In this document: one piece after another, positions 1 to 6,663 of the stretch
Position numbering within the stretch: position 1 is the stretch's first letter
How the letters are laid out: each line of letters starts with the position of its first letter
Assembly: GCA_012513195.1 (NCBI GenBank)
Contig: JAAZCR010000125.1
Span: forward strand, 1-11,803
DNA: 11,803 nt
Direction of reading: 5' to 3'
From: Bacilli bacterium
GTDB taxonomy: Bacteria > Bacillota_I > Bacilli_A > Haloplasmatales > Haloplasmataceae
Notes under the pieces: generated by a model
Database searches by the model: none
What the model saw: the letters and a program-made list of their open reading frames with translations, nothing else
Told to the model about the DNA's origin: nothing
Translations under genes and position numbers: made by a program

Positions 1-772
1 AAAACATACATATATATTTTTCGCGGATTACAACGATACTATATATTTCATTACCATCTTCATCATATTCAGATAATACATTTGGATATTTTTTAAAAGC
101 ATTCAAAATGGCTTCATAACTAGTGGTTGGTAGATCATCAACTTCTAATACATATTCAAATGTTTGCGAATCATTTATCCTAATCGTAACATGGATTTCA
201 CCTTCATTATTATCTACTTCTGGAAGTTGTTCTAAAGGTATTGTGATTGTTGCTAAGTAATTTGTATCAATATAATTGTAATCGCTTTCTTCTATTTGGT
301 ATTTATTTTGAAAGATATTAACATCATTACTTGTTATATTGATAAGTAAAGTTGCCTTCACCGCAACTTGTACATTATAGTCATTTTCGATACCAAAATA
401 GACTTTTATATTTTGCTTATCTATTTGATAATTCTTATAGAAAATGTTTACTGGTGTTTCCGTTATTTCGATTTCAATTTCATCTGTTAAGTTATCATAA
501 GTGACGGTAACATTCACTTTGCCTTTTTTATGTGCTGTCGCAATACCATTTTCTGTTATTGATAGAAGAGCATCATTACTAGAACTCCATTTTGCATTTT
601 CGATATACTTTTCGTTAAGTTTTACCAGAAATTGTTTAGATTCACCAGCTTCCATTATATTAGTATCAGAATCAATTTGCAGTTTTGCTTGTTGCATCTT
701 AGAAGTACATCCTACTAATACTAATAATAAGCAGATCGATAGTATTAAACAAAAAGAATTCTTTTTATACAA
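1..772 (-). CDS. Partial lipoprotein with bacterial Ig-like (Big_2-type) domain
   Basis: The gene reads leftward and leaves the window at base 1 with no stop, so the C-terminus is missing; about 257 codons are present. The start is most likely TTG at 772: a GAAAGTGAG ribosome site at 782-790 ends 9 bases before it. An in-frame TTG at 781 directly abuts that site and is less likely. Residues 1-22 form a lipoprotein signal: basic MYKK, a hydrophobic stretch, and lipobox LVGC with Cys22 as the lipidated residue. Residues of about 28-80 contain a WSSSN motif followed by an ENGIATAHKKGKVNVTV stretch, the pattern of Big_2 immunoglobulin-like domains. The rest is acidic and rich in beta-type residues with no motif I recognise. 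By inference it is anchored to the outer face of the membrane; its ligand is unknown. Standard tools may miss it because it lacks an ATG start and is cut by the edge. Confidence 0.8.
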   Translation of the reverse strand, partial: MYKKNSFCLILSICLLLVLVGCTSKMQQAKLQIDSDTNIMEAGESKQFLVKLNEKYIENAKWSSSNDALLSITENGIATAHKKGKVNVTVTYDNLTDEIEIEITETPVNIFYKNYQIDKQNIKVYFGIENDYNVQVAVKATLLINITSNDVNIFQNKYQIEESDYNYIDTNYLATITIPLEQLPEVDNNEGEIHVTIRINDSQTFEYVLEVDDLPTTSYEAILNAFKKYPNVLSEYDEDGNEIYSIVVIREKYICMF

Positions 773-797
773 AATCTTCAACTCACTTTCTTTACCT

Positions 798-826
798 ATT
801 ATAACAAACCTAAGTAGGTTAAGCAA
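798..826 (-). promoter_or_regulatory. Sigma-A-type promoter of the lipoprotein gene with an operator-like dyad
   Basis: On the minus strand, -35 TTGCTT (821-826) and -10 TATAAT (798-803) are separated by exactly 17 bases. The spacer holds the inverted repeat AACCTA-AG-TAGGTT (807-820). Expected transcription start is near 791, giving a leader of about 19 bases to the TTG at 772. A dyad between the -35 and -10 elements is where a repressor would block polymerase. The binding protein is unknown. Confidence 0.7.
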
Positions 827-884
827 ACATATAAAAATATTAACATTTTGGATAGCATCCTAAATAAGGAGTAGAGATAAGAGT

Positions 885-1769
885 ATGTATAATACTTGTA
901 ATGTGGCTATTACTAAAAATGAAGATGAAAGTAGAGCTTTATTAGAAGGTTTAGACTTAATTAAAGAGGATAAGTTATTTACTAAAGATGATATTGTGAT
1001 GATTGTTCCTAACTTTGTTAGTGCGAATAAACCACATCCTTCTAGTGGAATAACCGTCGGTACACATACATTAAGAACATTAATCCAATGGGTTAAGCGC
1101 TTAAGAGTTAAAAAGATTATTATCGCCTGTGGTGCGGCTGGTAATACTTTAGATGTTATGAGGAAAGTAGGTTATGATAAGATAATTGAAGCAGAGAGTT
1201 GTGAGTTTGTCGATTTTAATACAGGACCTTATGTAGAGTTAGCGATTAATCACCATATCATCAATAAGTTACAAGTAAATCAAGTGTTGTTTGAAAAGAC
1301 TAAACTTATCTCCTATACACAACTTAAACAACATGAAGAAGCGACGATGAGTGCATCAATAAAAAATGTGATGATGAGTATCCCATCAACAGAAGAGCAC
1401 GGATCACCTAAGAAAGATAAGGGAATTCATCGAGACTTACATGGCTTTATCGCTAAGATGGCGGAAAATATTAAAATTGATTTGTCGATTGTTAGTTGTA
1501 ATCCTGCGATGGTTGGTACAGGACCAATCAATGGTATACCTATTCATACAGGATTAGTAATCTGTGGAGATAATCCGATTTGTTGTGACACTGTGGGTGC
1601 CCGTTTACTTGGGTTTAAACCACAAGCCGTATATTATCTCTATCTCTTAGAACAATTAGGATATAAAGAAACAGATATCAATAAAATGAATATTTATGGA
1701 CTTAAATTAAAAGAGGCAGAGTTAATCTTTGCGCAGAAAGTGTACGGTGAAAACTTCACCGTCGATTAA
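885..1769 (+). CDS. DUF362 family protein
   Basis: The 294-residue product matches the DUF362 (COG2006) pattern. Near the N-terminus is VPNFVSANKP (41-50), followed by a GTHT segment (59-62) and KKIIIACGAAGN (76-87), where the family has a conserved Asn-containing strand, a TxP-like turn and a Gly-rich loop. The central GIHRDLHGFIAKMAENIKID (180-199) and the C-terminal PICCDTVGARLLGF (231-244) are also typical. Many family members carry a 4Fe-4S ferredoxin module; none is visible here, so this is the short, DUF362-only form. The biochemical role of the family is not settled. No signal peptide or membrane segment is seen, so it is probably cytoplasmic. AAGGAG (866-871) lies 13 bases before the ATG, rather far; GATAAGAG is closer. 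I see no convincing promoter of its own. Its stop overlaps that of the convergent membrane gene. Confidence 0.82.
   Translation: MYNTCNVAITKNEDESRALLEGLDLIKEDKLFTKDDIVMIVPNFVSANKPHPSSGITVGTHTLRTLIQWVKRLRVKKIIIACGAAGNTLDVMRKVGYDKIIEAESCEFVDFNTGPYVELAINHHIINKLQVNQVLFEKTKLISYTQLKQHEEATMSASIKNVMMSIPSTEEHGSPKKDKGIHRDLHGFIAKMAENIKIDLSIVSCNPAMVGTGPINGIPIHTGLVICGDNPICCDTVGARLLGFKPQAVYYLYLLEQLGYKETDINKMNIYGLKLKEAELIFAQKVYGENFTVD
1744..1762. terminator. Hairpin at a convergent gene end (possible weak bidirectional terminator)
   Basis: ACGGTGAA (1744-1751), loop AAC, then TTCACCGT (1755-1762) form a perfect 8-bp stem inside the last codons of the DUF362 gene, only a few bases from the shared TTAA stops. 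No clear U-tract follows on either strand, so calling it a terminator is tentative. It is the only hairpin at this convergent junction. Confidence 0.35.
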
Positions 1770-2479
1770 CTTGCCTCTATTTCTTTTATAAATCGCTCTA
1801 GTTCTTTTTCTAAGATTATATCGCTATTATCCACAATCTTCTTACTATATAAGCGATTCGCTTCTTCAGCGATGATGTTTAATGTAGTAATCGCTATACC
1901 TCTTAGTGTACTTTCTAAAGTAGCGGTAATTAAAACTTTTCTTACCCAGTAATTAGGATTAGTAAAATTAATAGCTGTATAACCATAACTAATTAATTTA
2001 TCTATATGTATTTTTTTGGCGCCTTGATATAACTTGTTTTGTTCAATCGTTTTCTTGAATTCTAAGAAGGAAATAATTTGGGCGATTCTAATATTTTTTA
2101 AAAAGCTAATCATTTTAACATCAAGGATAGTTCTTAGTCTTTCTAATATGCGCTCATTCATATCGAGCGCTTCTTCAATCGTGATTTCTAGATGAGGATA
2201 CTTACTGTCAGGATAATAGTATCGTGCAATTTCTTTAACTAAATCGACAGTTAACTGTTGGACCAAATAATAGTTTTTTATAACACCCAACCGTGTTGAT
2301 CTTATGATGCGTTTCTGTTTACTAACTACTAATGCTTTGATATCTTCGTTATCAACATCAAAGGCTTGGATGCTCTTTCTAATAAAACTTTTATTTGTAT
2401 AATGTATTATGATTGCGATTAAGATGAAGATAAACAAGACACCTAAAGTAAAACCAAAAATCACACTACGCAAATCCAT
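1766..2479 (-). CDS. Uncharacterised single-pass membrane protein
   Basis: I do not recognise this gene firmly. The product is 237 residues from the ATG at 2479. An ATG nine bases upstream (2488) abuts the AGGGA ribosome site, whereas 2479 has a 9-base spacing, so 2479 is preferred. Residues of about 5-27 form one hydrophobic membrane helix (SVIFGFTLGVLFIFILIAIII), followed by a basic, largely helical cytoplasmic part. Two segments stand out: VKEIARYYYPDSKYPHLEIT followed by a Glu-rich helix, and NPNYWVRKVL near the C-terminal third. By memory these resemble the region before the GTPase domain in some membrane-bound YcjF/DUF697-like GTPases, but no P-loop is present here, so this is a weak hint only. 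The stop codon shares TTAA with the convergent DUF362 gene. Transcription starts from an extended -10 promoter at 2515-2520. Confidence 0.75.
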   Translation of the reverse strand: MDLRSVIFGFTLGVLFIFILIAIIIHYTNKSFIRKSIQAFDVDNEDIKALVVSKQKRIIRSTRLGVIKNYYLVQQLTVDLVKEIARYYYPDSKYPHLEITIEEALDMNERILERLRTILDVKMISFLKNIRIAQIISFLEFKKTIEQNKLYQGAKKIHIDKLISYGYTAINFTNPNYWVRKVLITATLESTLRGIAITTLNIIAEEANRLYSKKIVDNSDIILEKELERFIKEIEAS

Positions 2480-2514
2480 AAGCTTCATTCCCTAATCAAC
2501 TAATGATTAAATAT

Positions 2515-2520
2515 ATTATA
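2515..2520 (-). promoter_or_regulatory. Extended -10 promoter for the membrane protein gene
   Basis: On the minus strand a perfect TATAAT is preceded by TGA, making an extended -10 (TGnTATAAT). The 17-base-upstream hexamer TTACTT is a poor -35, which an extended -10 can tolerate. Expected start near 2508, about 29 bases before the preferred ATG. It shares a 153-base region with the divergent ankyrin gene promoter. Confidence 0.6.
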
Positions 2521-2577
2521 TCACGGTTTAAATTTATAAGTAAGACACGTATTTTTCAATAATTAATGTTATTTCTA

Positions 2578-2606
2578 TTGATGTAAAAATTATCGACAAG
2601 TAAAAT
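2578..2606 (+). promoter_or_regulatory. Promoter for the ankyrin-flavoprotein operon
   Basis: TTGATG (2578-2583), a 17-base spacer, and TAAAAT (2601-2606) give a good sigma-A-type promoter. The ribosome site GGGAGTGAG lies just before the ATG at 2642. A TATATA further on (near 2610) could be an alternative -10, but has no matching -35. Confidence 0.55.
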
Positions 2607-2641
2607 TGTATATAAGCACTGATTAATGTGGGAGTGAGTTT

Positions 2642-4336
2642 ATGTTTAAATTTCGAAAAGTCAAGCGAATGTTTGAAGATGACGACCCGAGGTTATATTA
2701 TTACTTAGAAAATCAAAAATTCACGATTAGTGATGTCTTTAAAGATAACGAAGATTTAATTGAAAAAGCCATTAAGAATCATAAAAATACGATTGCGGAA
2801 ACAGCCATCACTTATTGTGATAACTTGAATAAATTAAATGAAAATAATCAAAGTTATTTAATGTTGGCTGTAAAGCATGATAATTTCCCCATCTTTAAGT
2901 TATTACTCGAAAAAGGTGTGGAATTGAACGTCGTTGATAATAATAAGGAATCACTATGGTTTTATTTAGCTAATAATCCTAATAGTGAATTCTTTGCGTT
3001 GGTTAGCGATAAAGATATTGAGGTTAAAGGTTTTAACTTAGAAGGGGAAAACGCGTTAATTTATGCATATAAAAAGGGTCGTAAAGATATTTGCTTACAT
3101 TTGCTTGATAAACAAATCTTTGTGATTCATATTGATAAATATGGTAACACCGTTTTGCACTATGCACTTTGGAACAACGATTTAGAGTTCAGTTATCTCC
3201 TAATAGAATATGGTGCGCATATCTTTTCACAAAACTACGATCAAATCACTCCTATGGATATTGCGAAAGAAAAGGGCTTTGAACAACAATTACGTAATAA
3301 GATAGTTGAGTATGTAGATTCATTATTTAAAGCTAATGATATCGAACGCATTAACATGCTTTTACTTGATTATGCAGATAATCAAGATTTTACAGAATTA
3401 AATATCCCCTTTTTAATCGCCCTTTTATCAATCAAATATGACAATAAAGCAATCTTTGAAAAAGTCTGGCGTAATCCCGACCTTTTTAATGCGATTGACT
3501 ACCGTGGCAAATCACTCTTAATGTACTGTATTGAACTAGGTCGGTTGGTGTATGCGTTAAAAATACTTTATTTGAATTCTAATATCAACTTATGCGATTT
3601 TGATAATCGTACGGTGTTATTCTATATCATCGAACGGATCTATGAATACCGTAACGACCAAAAGGTACAAAACGAGTATTCAATAATCATAGATGAGTTA
3701 TTAGACCGACATATCGATGTCAATATTCAAGATGTAAATGGCGATACTGTGTTGATGTTAGCCATAAAATTAAGGCTACCAAGGGTCATAGATCAGTTAA
3801 TTCAATATCCTGACATCGATTTAAATATATCTAATAATGATGGGAAAACCGCTCTCATGTTGGCTTATGAAATGGAAGATTATCGTACCTTCCAACAAAT
3901 TATCATAAGCCGTAAAGCTGACATCAACAAGATGGATAATGACCATAAGACACTGCTTTTATTAGCCCTTGAAGATGATAATCTCGAACTATTTGATCTG
4001 CTTTTAAAATATGGGGCTGATTTAGATATTAAATATGAAGGGGGTAAAACCATCCTTATGATGGCAATCAATATGAAGAAGACGCGCTTTATTGTGAAGA
4101 TATTTGAATACTTGAACTTTGATGTTGATATTCAAGATGATACGGGCAAAACCGCCCTCATTCATGCTGTATTAAATAACGACATTAAAGTTGTTGAAGC
4201 ATTGCTTAAATGTGGTGCCAATCCTAATATTGAGGACAAAGATAAGAACACCGCAATGCTTTATGCTTTAAGTCGAGAAAACTTCGAAATTGCGCGGATT
4301 ATCAAAACTTATGCAGAAAAAATGGGTGTTAACTAA
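2642..4336 (+). CDS. Ankyrin-repeat protein
   Basis: The product is 564 residues, nearly all built of 33-residue ankyrin repeats. Clear repeats start around residues 66, 132, 165, 286, 364, 397, 431, 465, 498 and 532, each with the G-x-T-x-L/M-x-x-A core followed by two helices and an LLxxGAD/N-type turn (for example LLKYGADLDI at 454-463 and LLKCGANPNI at 521-530). Divergent copies fill about 199-285 and 319-360, so roughly 12-14 repeats in all. The first 60 residues are charged and are not clear repeats. There is no signal peptide or membrane segment, so it is cytoplasmic. Ankyrin stacks bind proteins; this one carries no enzyme domain. Its stop overlaps the start of the flavoprotein gene (TAATG), so the two proteins are co-translated and may interact; the partner is inferred, not known. 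Confidence 0.93.
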   Translation: MFKFRKVKRMFEDDDPRLYYYLENQKFTISDVFKDNEDLIEKAIKNHKNTIAETAITYCDNLNKLNENNQSYLMLAVKHDNFPIFKLLLEKGVELNVVDNNKESLWFYLANNPNSEFFALVSDKDIEVKGFNLEGENALIYAYKKGRKDICLHLLDKQIFVIHIDKYGNTVLHYALWNNDLEFSYLLIEYGAHIFSQNYDQITPMDIAKEKGFEQQLRNKIVEYVDSLFKANDIERINMLLLDYADNQDFTELNIPFLIALLSIKYDNKAIFEKVWRNPDLFNAIDYRGKSLLMYCIELGRLVYALKILYLNSNINLCDFDNRTVLFYIIERIYEYRNDQKVQNEYSIIIDELLDRHIDVNIQDVNGDTVLMLAIKLRLPRVIDQLIQYPDIDLNISNNDGKTALMLAYEMEDYRTFQQIIISRKADINKMDNDHKTLLLLALEDDNLELFDLLLKYGADLDIKYEGGKTILMMAINMKKTRFIVKIFEYLNFDVDIQDDTGKTALIHAVLNNDIKVVEALLKCGANPNIEDKDKNTAMLYALSRENFEIARIIKTYAEKMGVN

Positions 4337-5580
4337 TGATTAAAACAGATATTTTGATTATTGGTGGTGGGGCAAGTGGATTATTTGCCTCACTTGTGCT
4401 TAAAGATAATGGGAAAAATGTTGTTGTTGTGGAAGGACAGAACCGCATTGGTAAAAAACTTTTAACGACGGGAAATGGACGCTGTAATATCACCAATCGG
4501 AGAATTAAACCACCTTATACCATGTATCATATTGAGAATCCTGAAATTATCACAAAAGTGTTAAATCAATTCGGAGTAGATGATACGATTAACCTCTTTA
4601 ATTATTATGGATTACCTATTATCGAACTTGAAAAGGGTAAAATGTATCCCATGAGTTTACAAGCAAGTAGTGTTGTGGATATCTTTCTTTTAAATTTAGA
4701 AGAAAGAGGAATACCTGTCTACTTAAATAGCAAAGTAATCGATATCCAAAAACAACAACACTATTTTCTAATTGAAACAAACAATGAGGAAAATCGCTAT
4801 TTTAAGTGTAAGAAAGTATTAGTTGCTTGTGGGGGGAAAACAGCACCTAATACAGGTAGTGATGGTAGCCTATATACGGTACTTGAACGTTTAGGTCATC
4901 GTTTTTTACCTACTTTACCAACAATTGTTCAGTTAAAGTTAGATTATGAACACTTAAAAAGTATCAGCGGAGTCCGCTTTGATTGTTTAGCATCCATCTA
5001 TGTAAATGGAGTTTTAATGCGACAAGAGTTTGATGAAGTATTATTTACTGATTATGGTATTTCTGGCCCTGCGATTTTTCTATTAAGTCGGGAAGCATCC
5101 GTTTCTAGTAATCGCAACCTACCTGTCACCATCGAACTTGATTTATTTTCTGAGTTTTCCGATAAAGAATTAGAGAACTTTCTTATAAATCGCTTTGCGG
5201 TAATGACTGAACGGACGATATCTAATAGTTTAATTGGAATGGTAAATAAAAAACTAATCCCAGTTTTATTGAAAGATAGTGGTATCACTGATCTTCATAA
5301 ATCTTGTGATAAATTAACGCATAAAGAACTTAAAAACTTAGTTAAAACTATGAAACATTGGCGATTCAAATGTACTGGCACTTTAGGATTTAATAATGCC
5401 CAAGCGATGATTGGTGGAATAGATACCAAAGACATCAATCCAGACACTTTAGAATCAAAACTAGTTAAGGGATTGTACTTTGCGGGTGAAGTAATCGATG
5501 TCGATGGTGATTGCGGTGGCATGAATCTCCAATGGGCATGGAGTAGTGGCTATGTTGCCGCTATTCATATGAGTAAATAA
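4336..5580 (+). CDS. BaiN/HI0933-family FAD-dependent oxidoreductase
   Basis: The 414-residue product belongs to the HI0933-like flavoprotein family (E. coli YhiN, B. subtilis YtfP, the BaiN group). The N-terminus has the dinucleotide-binding Rossmann motif GGGASG (10-15) with the acidic residue E33 at the end of the second strand, then the family signature TTGNGRCNITN (44-54). The central part carries GISGPAIF. The C-terminus has GLYFAGEVIDVDGDCGGMNL and a following AWSSGYVAA that closes the FAD site. The length is normal and all key parts are present, so the enzyme should be active and cytoplasmic. The substrate is not predictable: BaiN was linked to bile-acid metabolism in a gut clostridium, but most homologs lack a proven reaction. 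The ATG overlaps the stop of the ankyrin gene by one base, and a strong terminator follows directly. Confidence 0.93.
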   Translation: MIKTDILIIGGGASGLFASLVLKDNGKNVVVVEGQNRIGKKLLTTGNGRCNITNRRIKPPYTMYHIENPEIITKVLNQFGVDDTINLFNYYGLPIIELEKGKMYPMSLQASSVVDIFLLNLEERGIPVYLNSKVIDIQKQQHYFLIETNNEENRYFKCKKVLVACGGKTAPNTGSDGSLYTVLERLGHRFLPTLPTIVQLKLDYEHLKSISGVRFDCLASIYVNGVLMRQEFDEVLFTDYGISGPAIFLLSREASVSSNRNLPVTIELDLFSEFSDKELENFLINRFAVMTERTISNSLIGMVNKKLIPVLLKDSGITDLHKSCDKLTHKELKNLVKTMKHWRFKCTGTLGFNNAQAMIGGIDTKDINPDTLESKLVKGLYFAGEVIDVDGDCGGMNLQWAWSSGYVAAIHMSK

Positions 5581-5613
5581 AAAAGAATCACACCTTTTTG
5601 TGATTCTTTTTTT
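5581..5613 (+). terminator. Rho-independent terminator after the flavoprotein gene
   Basis: AAAAGAATCACA (5581-5592), loop CCTTTT, and TGTGATTCTTTT (5599-5610) form a 12-bp stem followed by further Ts. It begins at the base after the stop codon. Its A-rich left side also gives a T-run on the minus strand, so it may work both ways. Confidence 0.93.
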
Positions 5614-5697
5614 GCCGACAATGAAAAAAGCACCTACCCCTTCAAGTAACATTACGGGATAAGTTATGTTAAAATATGCAAAAAGTTTATAAGTAAT

Positions 5698-5723
5698 AAA
5701 AAAGTCCTCGATTAGAGGACTTT
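5698..5723 (-). terminator. Terminator downstream of tRNA-Leu
   Basis: Read on the minus strand, AAAGTCCTC, loop TAATC, and GAGGACTTT form a perfect 9-bp stem that runs into six consecutive Ts. It ends the tRNA-Leu transcript about 55 bases after the CCA end. The 84 bases between this site and the flavoprotein terminator (5614-5697) hold nothing I recognise. Confidence 0.88.
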
Positions 5724-5726
5724 GGA

Positions 5727-5780
5727 CCATTTTTAGTTTAGTTAATAAAGAGAGGAGATAATTTCTAAACATAAAAATGG
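5727..5780 (-). repeat. Long inverted repeat in the tRNA-Leu 3' trailer
   Basis: On the + strand CCATTTTTAGTTTAG (5727-5741) is complementary to CTAAACATAAAAATGG (5765-5780), with one bulged base, around a 23-base purine-rich loop. The right arm includes the three bases that encode the tRNA CCA end. In the precursor RNA this would make a hairpin starting at the CCA, stacked between the mature tRNA and the terminator hairpin. Confidence 0.6.
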
Positions 5781-5865
5781 TGCCAGCGGCGGGACTCGAA
5801 CCCGCATGGATTTATGGTCCGGTGGATTTTGAGTCCACTGCGTCTACCAATTCCGCCACGCTGGC
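5778..5865 (-). tRNA. tRNA-Leu (anticodon CAA)
   Basis: A class II tRNA of 88 bases with encoded CCA. Acceptor stem GCCAGCG pairs with CGCTGGC, discriminator A. The anticodon stem is GTGGA/TCCAC with loop CTCAAAA, giving anticodon CAA, which reads UUG. A long variable arm follows (leucine type). The T arm is GCGGG, TTCGAGT, CCCGC. It is alone, not in a tRNA cluster, and has its own promoter and terminator. Confidence 0.97.
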
Positions 5866-5875
5866 GCACTGTACT

Positions 5876-5904
5876 ATTATACACATAATGTATGTAGTTG
5901 TAAA
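5876..5904 (-). promoter_or_regulatory. tRNA-Leu promoter
   Basis: On the minus strand TTTACA (5899-5904), a 17-base spacer and TATAAT (5876-5881). The expected start is near 5869, only about four bases before the mature tRNA 5' end, so the 5' leader is very short. A TTGACA further upstream (5945-5950) has only a poor -10 at 17 bases. Confidence 0.8.
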
Positions 5905-5960
5905 GAGTTTTTACTCATAAAATAAAATAATATTTACAAGTTTTTGTCAAATAAGCATGC

Positions 5961-5998
5961 AAAAGAGTGAGATTTGTTAAAAACACTCACTCTTTTTT
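5961..5998. terminator. Bidirectional-looking terminator after the cysteine-rich lipoprotein
   Basis: AAAAGAGTGAG (5961-5971) pairs with CTCACTCTTTT (5986-5996), an 11-bp stem; inside the loop TGTT and AACA can extend the pairing. It lies three bases past the stop of the minus-strand lipoprotein gene, which it presumably serves, yet the longer T-run is on the plus strand. On the minus strand only the stem's own four Ts are present. Confidence 0.65.
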
Positions 5999-6001
5999 CT
6001 C

Positions 6002-6499
6002 TTACTCTTCAATAAGAGTAATAAGCGCATAGCGTTCGGAAATACCACCACGTACTTCCCATTGATTACTCAAGCAGTAATCATAATCCTCATCATTAAT
6101 CCGACAGAAAGGCTTAATTACTGTCTTGTCATTAGCCTTAGCAGTATACTCAGGGACGTTATAACGTTCCCCAATTTTTGTTAAACTTCCCTTTGGAATA
6201 CCTTCAAATACTTGTTTTTCAAAGATTTCTAAAGTAATTTTAGTGATATCTTCTACACCATAGTCATTCACATTAATATAGAAACATTGAACACTATCAA
6301 AATCGTAATGGGGTTCCCCAAATTTAATTCTTTTATTATATTTGTTAAAACATACTTCGTTATATAGTTTTTGACTGTACTCCTCACTATTCTTAATAGC
6401 TTCTAAATCTGGCTTCTCAGCTGGCTTGGTACCACCTGTGCAACCTACTAAGAGAATTGATAAGATTGTGATACATATTAGTAAATAAATTCGTTTCAT
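6002..6499 (-). CDS. Small cysteine-rich lipoprotein, function unknown
   Basis: The product is 165 residues from the ATG at 6499. An upstream in-frame ATG (6547) would add 16 residues ahead of the signal peptide and lies at the promoter, so it is rejected; AAGGGG stands 9 bases before 6499. Residues 1-20 are a lipoprotein signal: MKR, a hydrophobic core, and lipobox LVGC with Cys20 as the lipid site. A short Gly/Pro/Lys linker follows, then a mixed alpha/beta domain of about 130 residues. Four more cysteines (C50, C72, C132, C142) are in the part exposed outside the cell, a number that suggests two disulfide bonds. I do not recognise the fold or family. It is transcribed alone from its own promoter (-10 at 6536-6541). 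Confidence 0.85.
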   Translation of the reverse strand: MKRIYLLICITILSILLVGCTGGTKPAEKPDLEAIKNSEEYSQKLYNEVCFNKYNKRIKFGEPHYDFDSVQCFYINVNDYGVEDITKITLEIFEKQVFEGIPKGSLTKIGERYNVPEYTAKANDKTVIKPFCRINDEDYDYCLSNQWEVRGGISERYALITLIEE

Positions 6500-6535
6500 G
6501 TTTACTGTCCCCTTATCGTTATATTCGCATTCATT

Positions 6536-6541
6536 ATTATA
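6536..6541 (-). promoter_or_regulatory. Extended -10 promoter of the cysteine-rich lipoprotein
   Basis: On the minus strand TGTTATAAT gives a perfect TATAAT with the TGn extension. A weak -35, TGGAAA, lies 18 bases upstream. Expected start is near 6529, about 30 bases before the ATG at 6499. Confidence 0.65.
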
Positions 6542-6612
6542 ACACATTAATACAAGATTTTTCCATTTCTAATTAATTTTATCATAACTTCATTATGTTG
6601 GAAATGCTTATG

Positions 6613-6641
6613 TTTACGTTTATTGATAAATTGTGTATAAT
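6613..6641 (+). promoter_or_regulatory. nagA-nagB promoter
   Basis: TTTACG (6613-6618), 17 bases, TATAAT (6636-6641). The expected start is near 6648, so the leader before the GTG at 6664 is only about 16 bases, with the GAAAGG ribosome site (6648-6653) at its very 5' end. I saw no clear match to a NagR (GntR-family) site or a good cre site. Confidence 0.75.
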
Positions 6642-6663
6642 GAGTTTGAAAGGTTGATAAAAA

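Noticed and set aside
501..863. 120-codon plus-strand open frame
   Set aside because: It runs antisense to the lipoprotein, whose minus-strand frame has a lipobox, an Ig-like motif, a ribosome site and a promoter. The plus frame has none of these.
3880..4071. Minus-strand frame inside the ankyrin gene
   Set aside because: Shadow of the repeat-coding frame, with no ribosome site and Ser-rich, low-information composition.
5052..5522. Two minus-strand frames inside the flavoprotein gene
   Set aside because: Antisense shadows of a gene with intact family motifs throughout.
5461..5772. 103-codon minus-strand open frame
   Set aside because: It crosses two terminators and the tRNA trailer and overlaps the conserved C-terminus of the flavoprotein. 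No family resemblance.
6500..6547. Upstream ATG giving 16 extra residues on the cysteine-rich lipoprotein
   Set aside because: It would place a polar stretch before the signal peptide and lies upstream of the predicted transcription start.
6608..6635. Possible catabolite-control (cre) site over the nag promoter
   Set aside because: The best alignment around TTTACGTTTA has at least three mismatches at key positions of the cre consensus.
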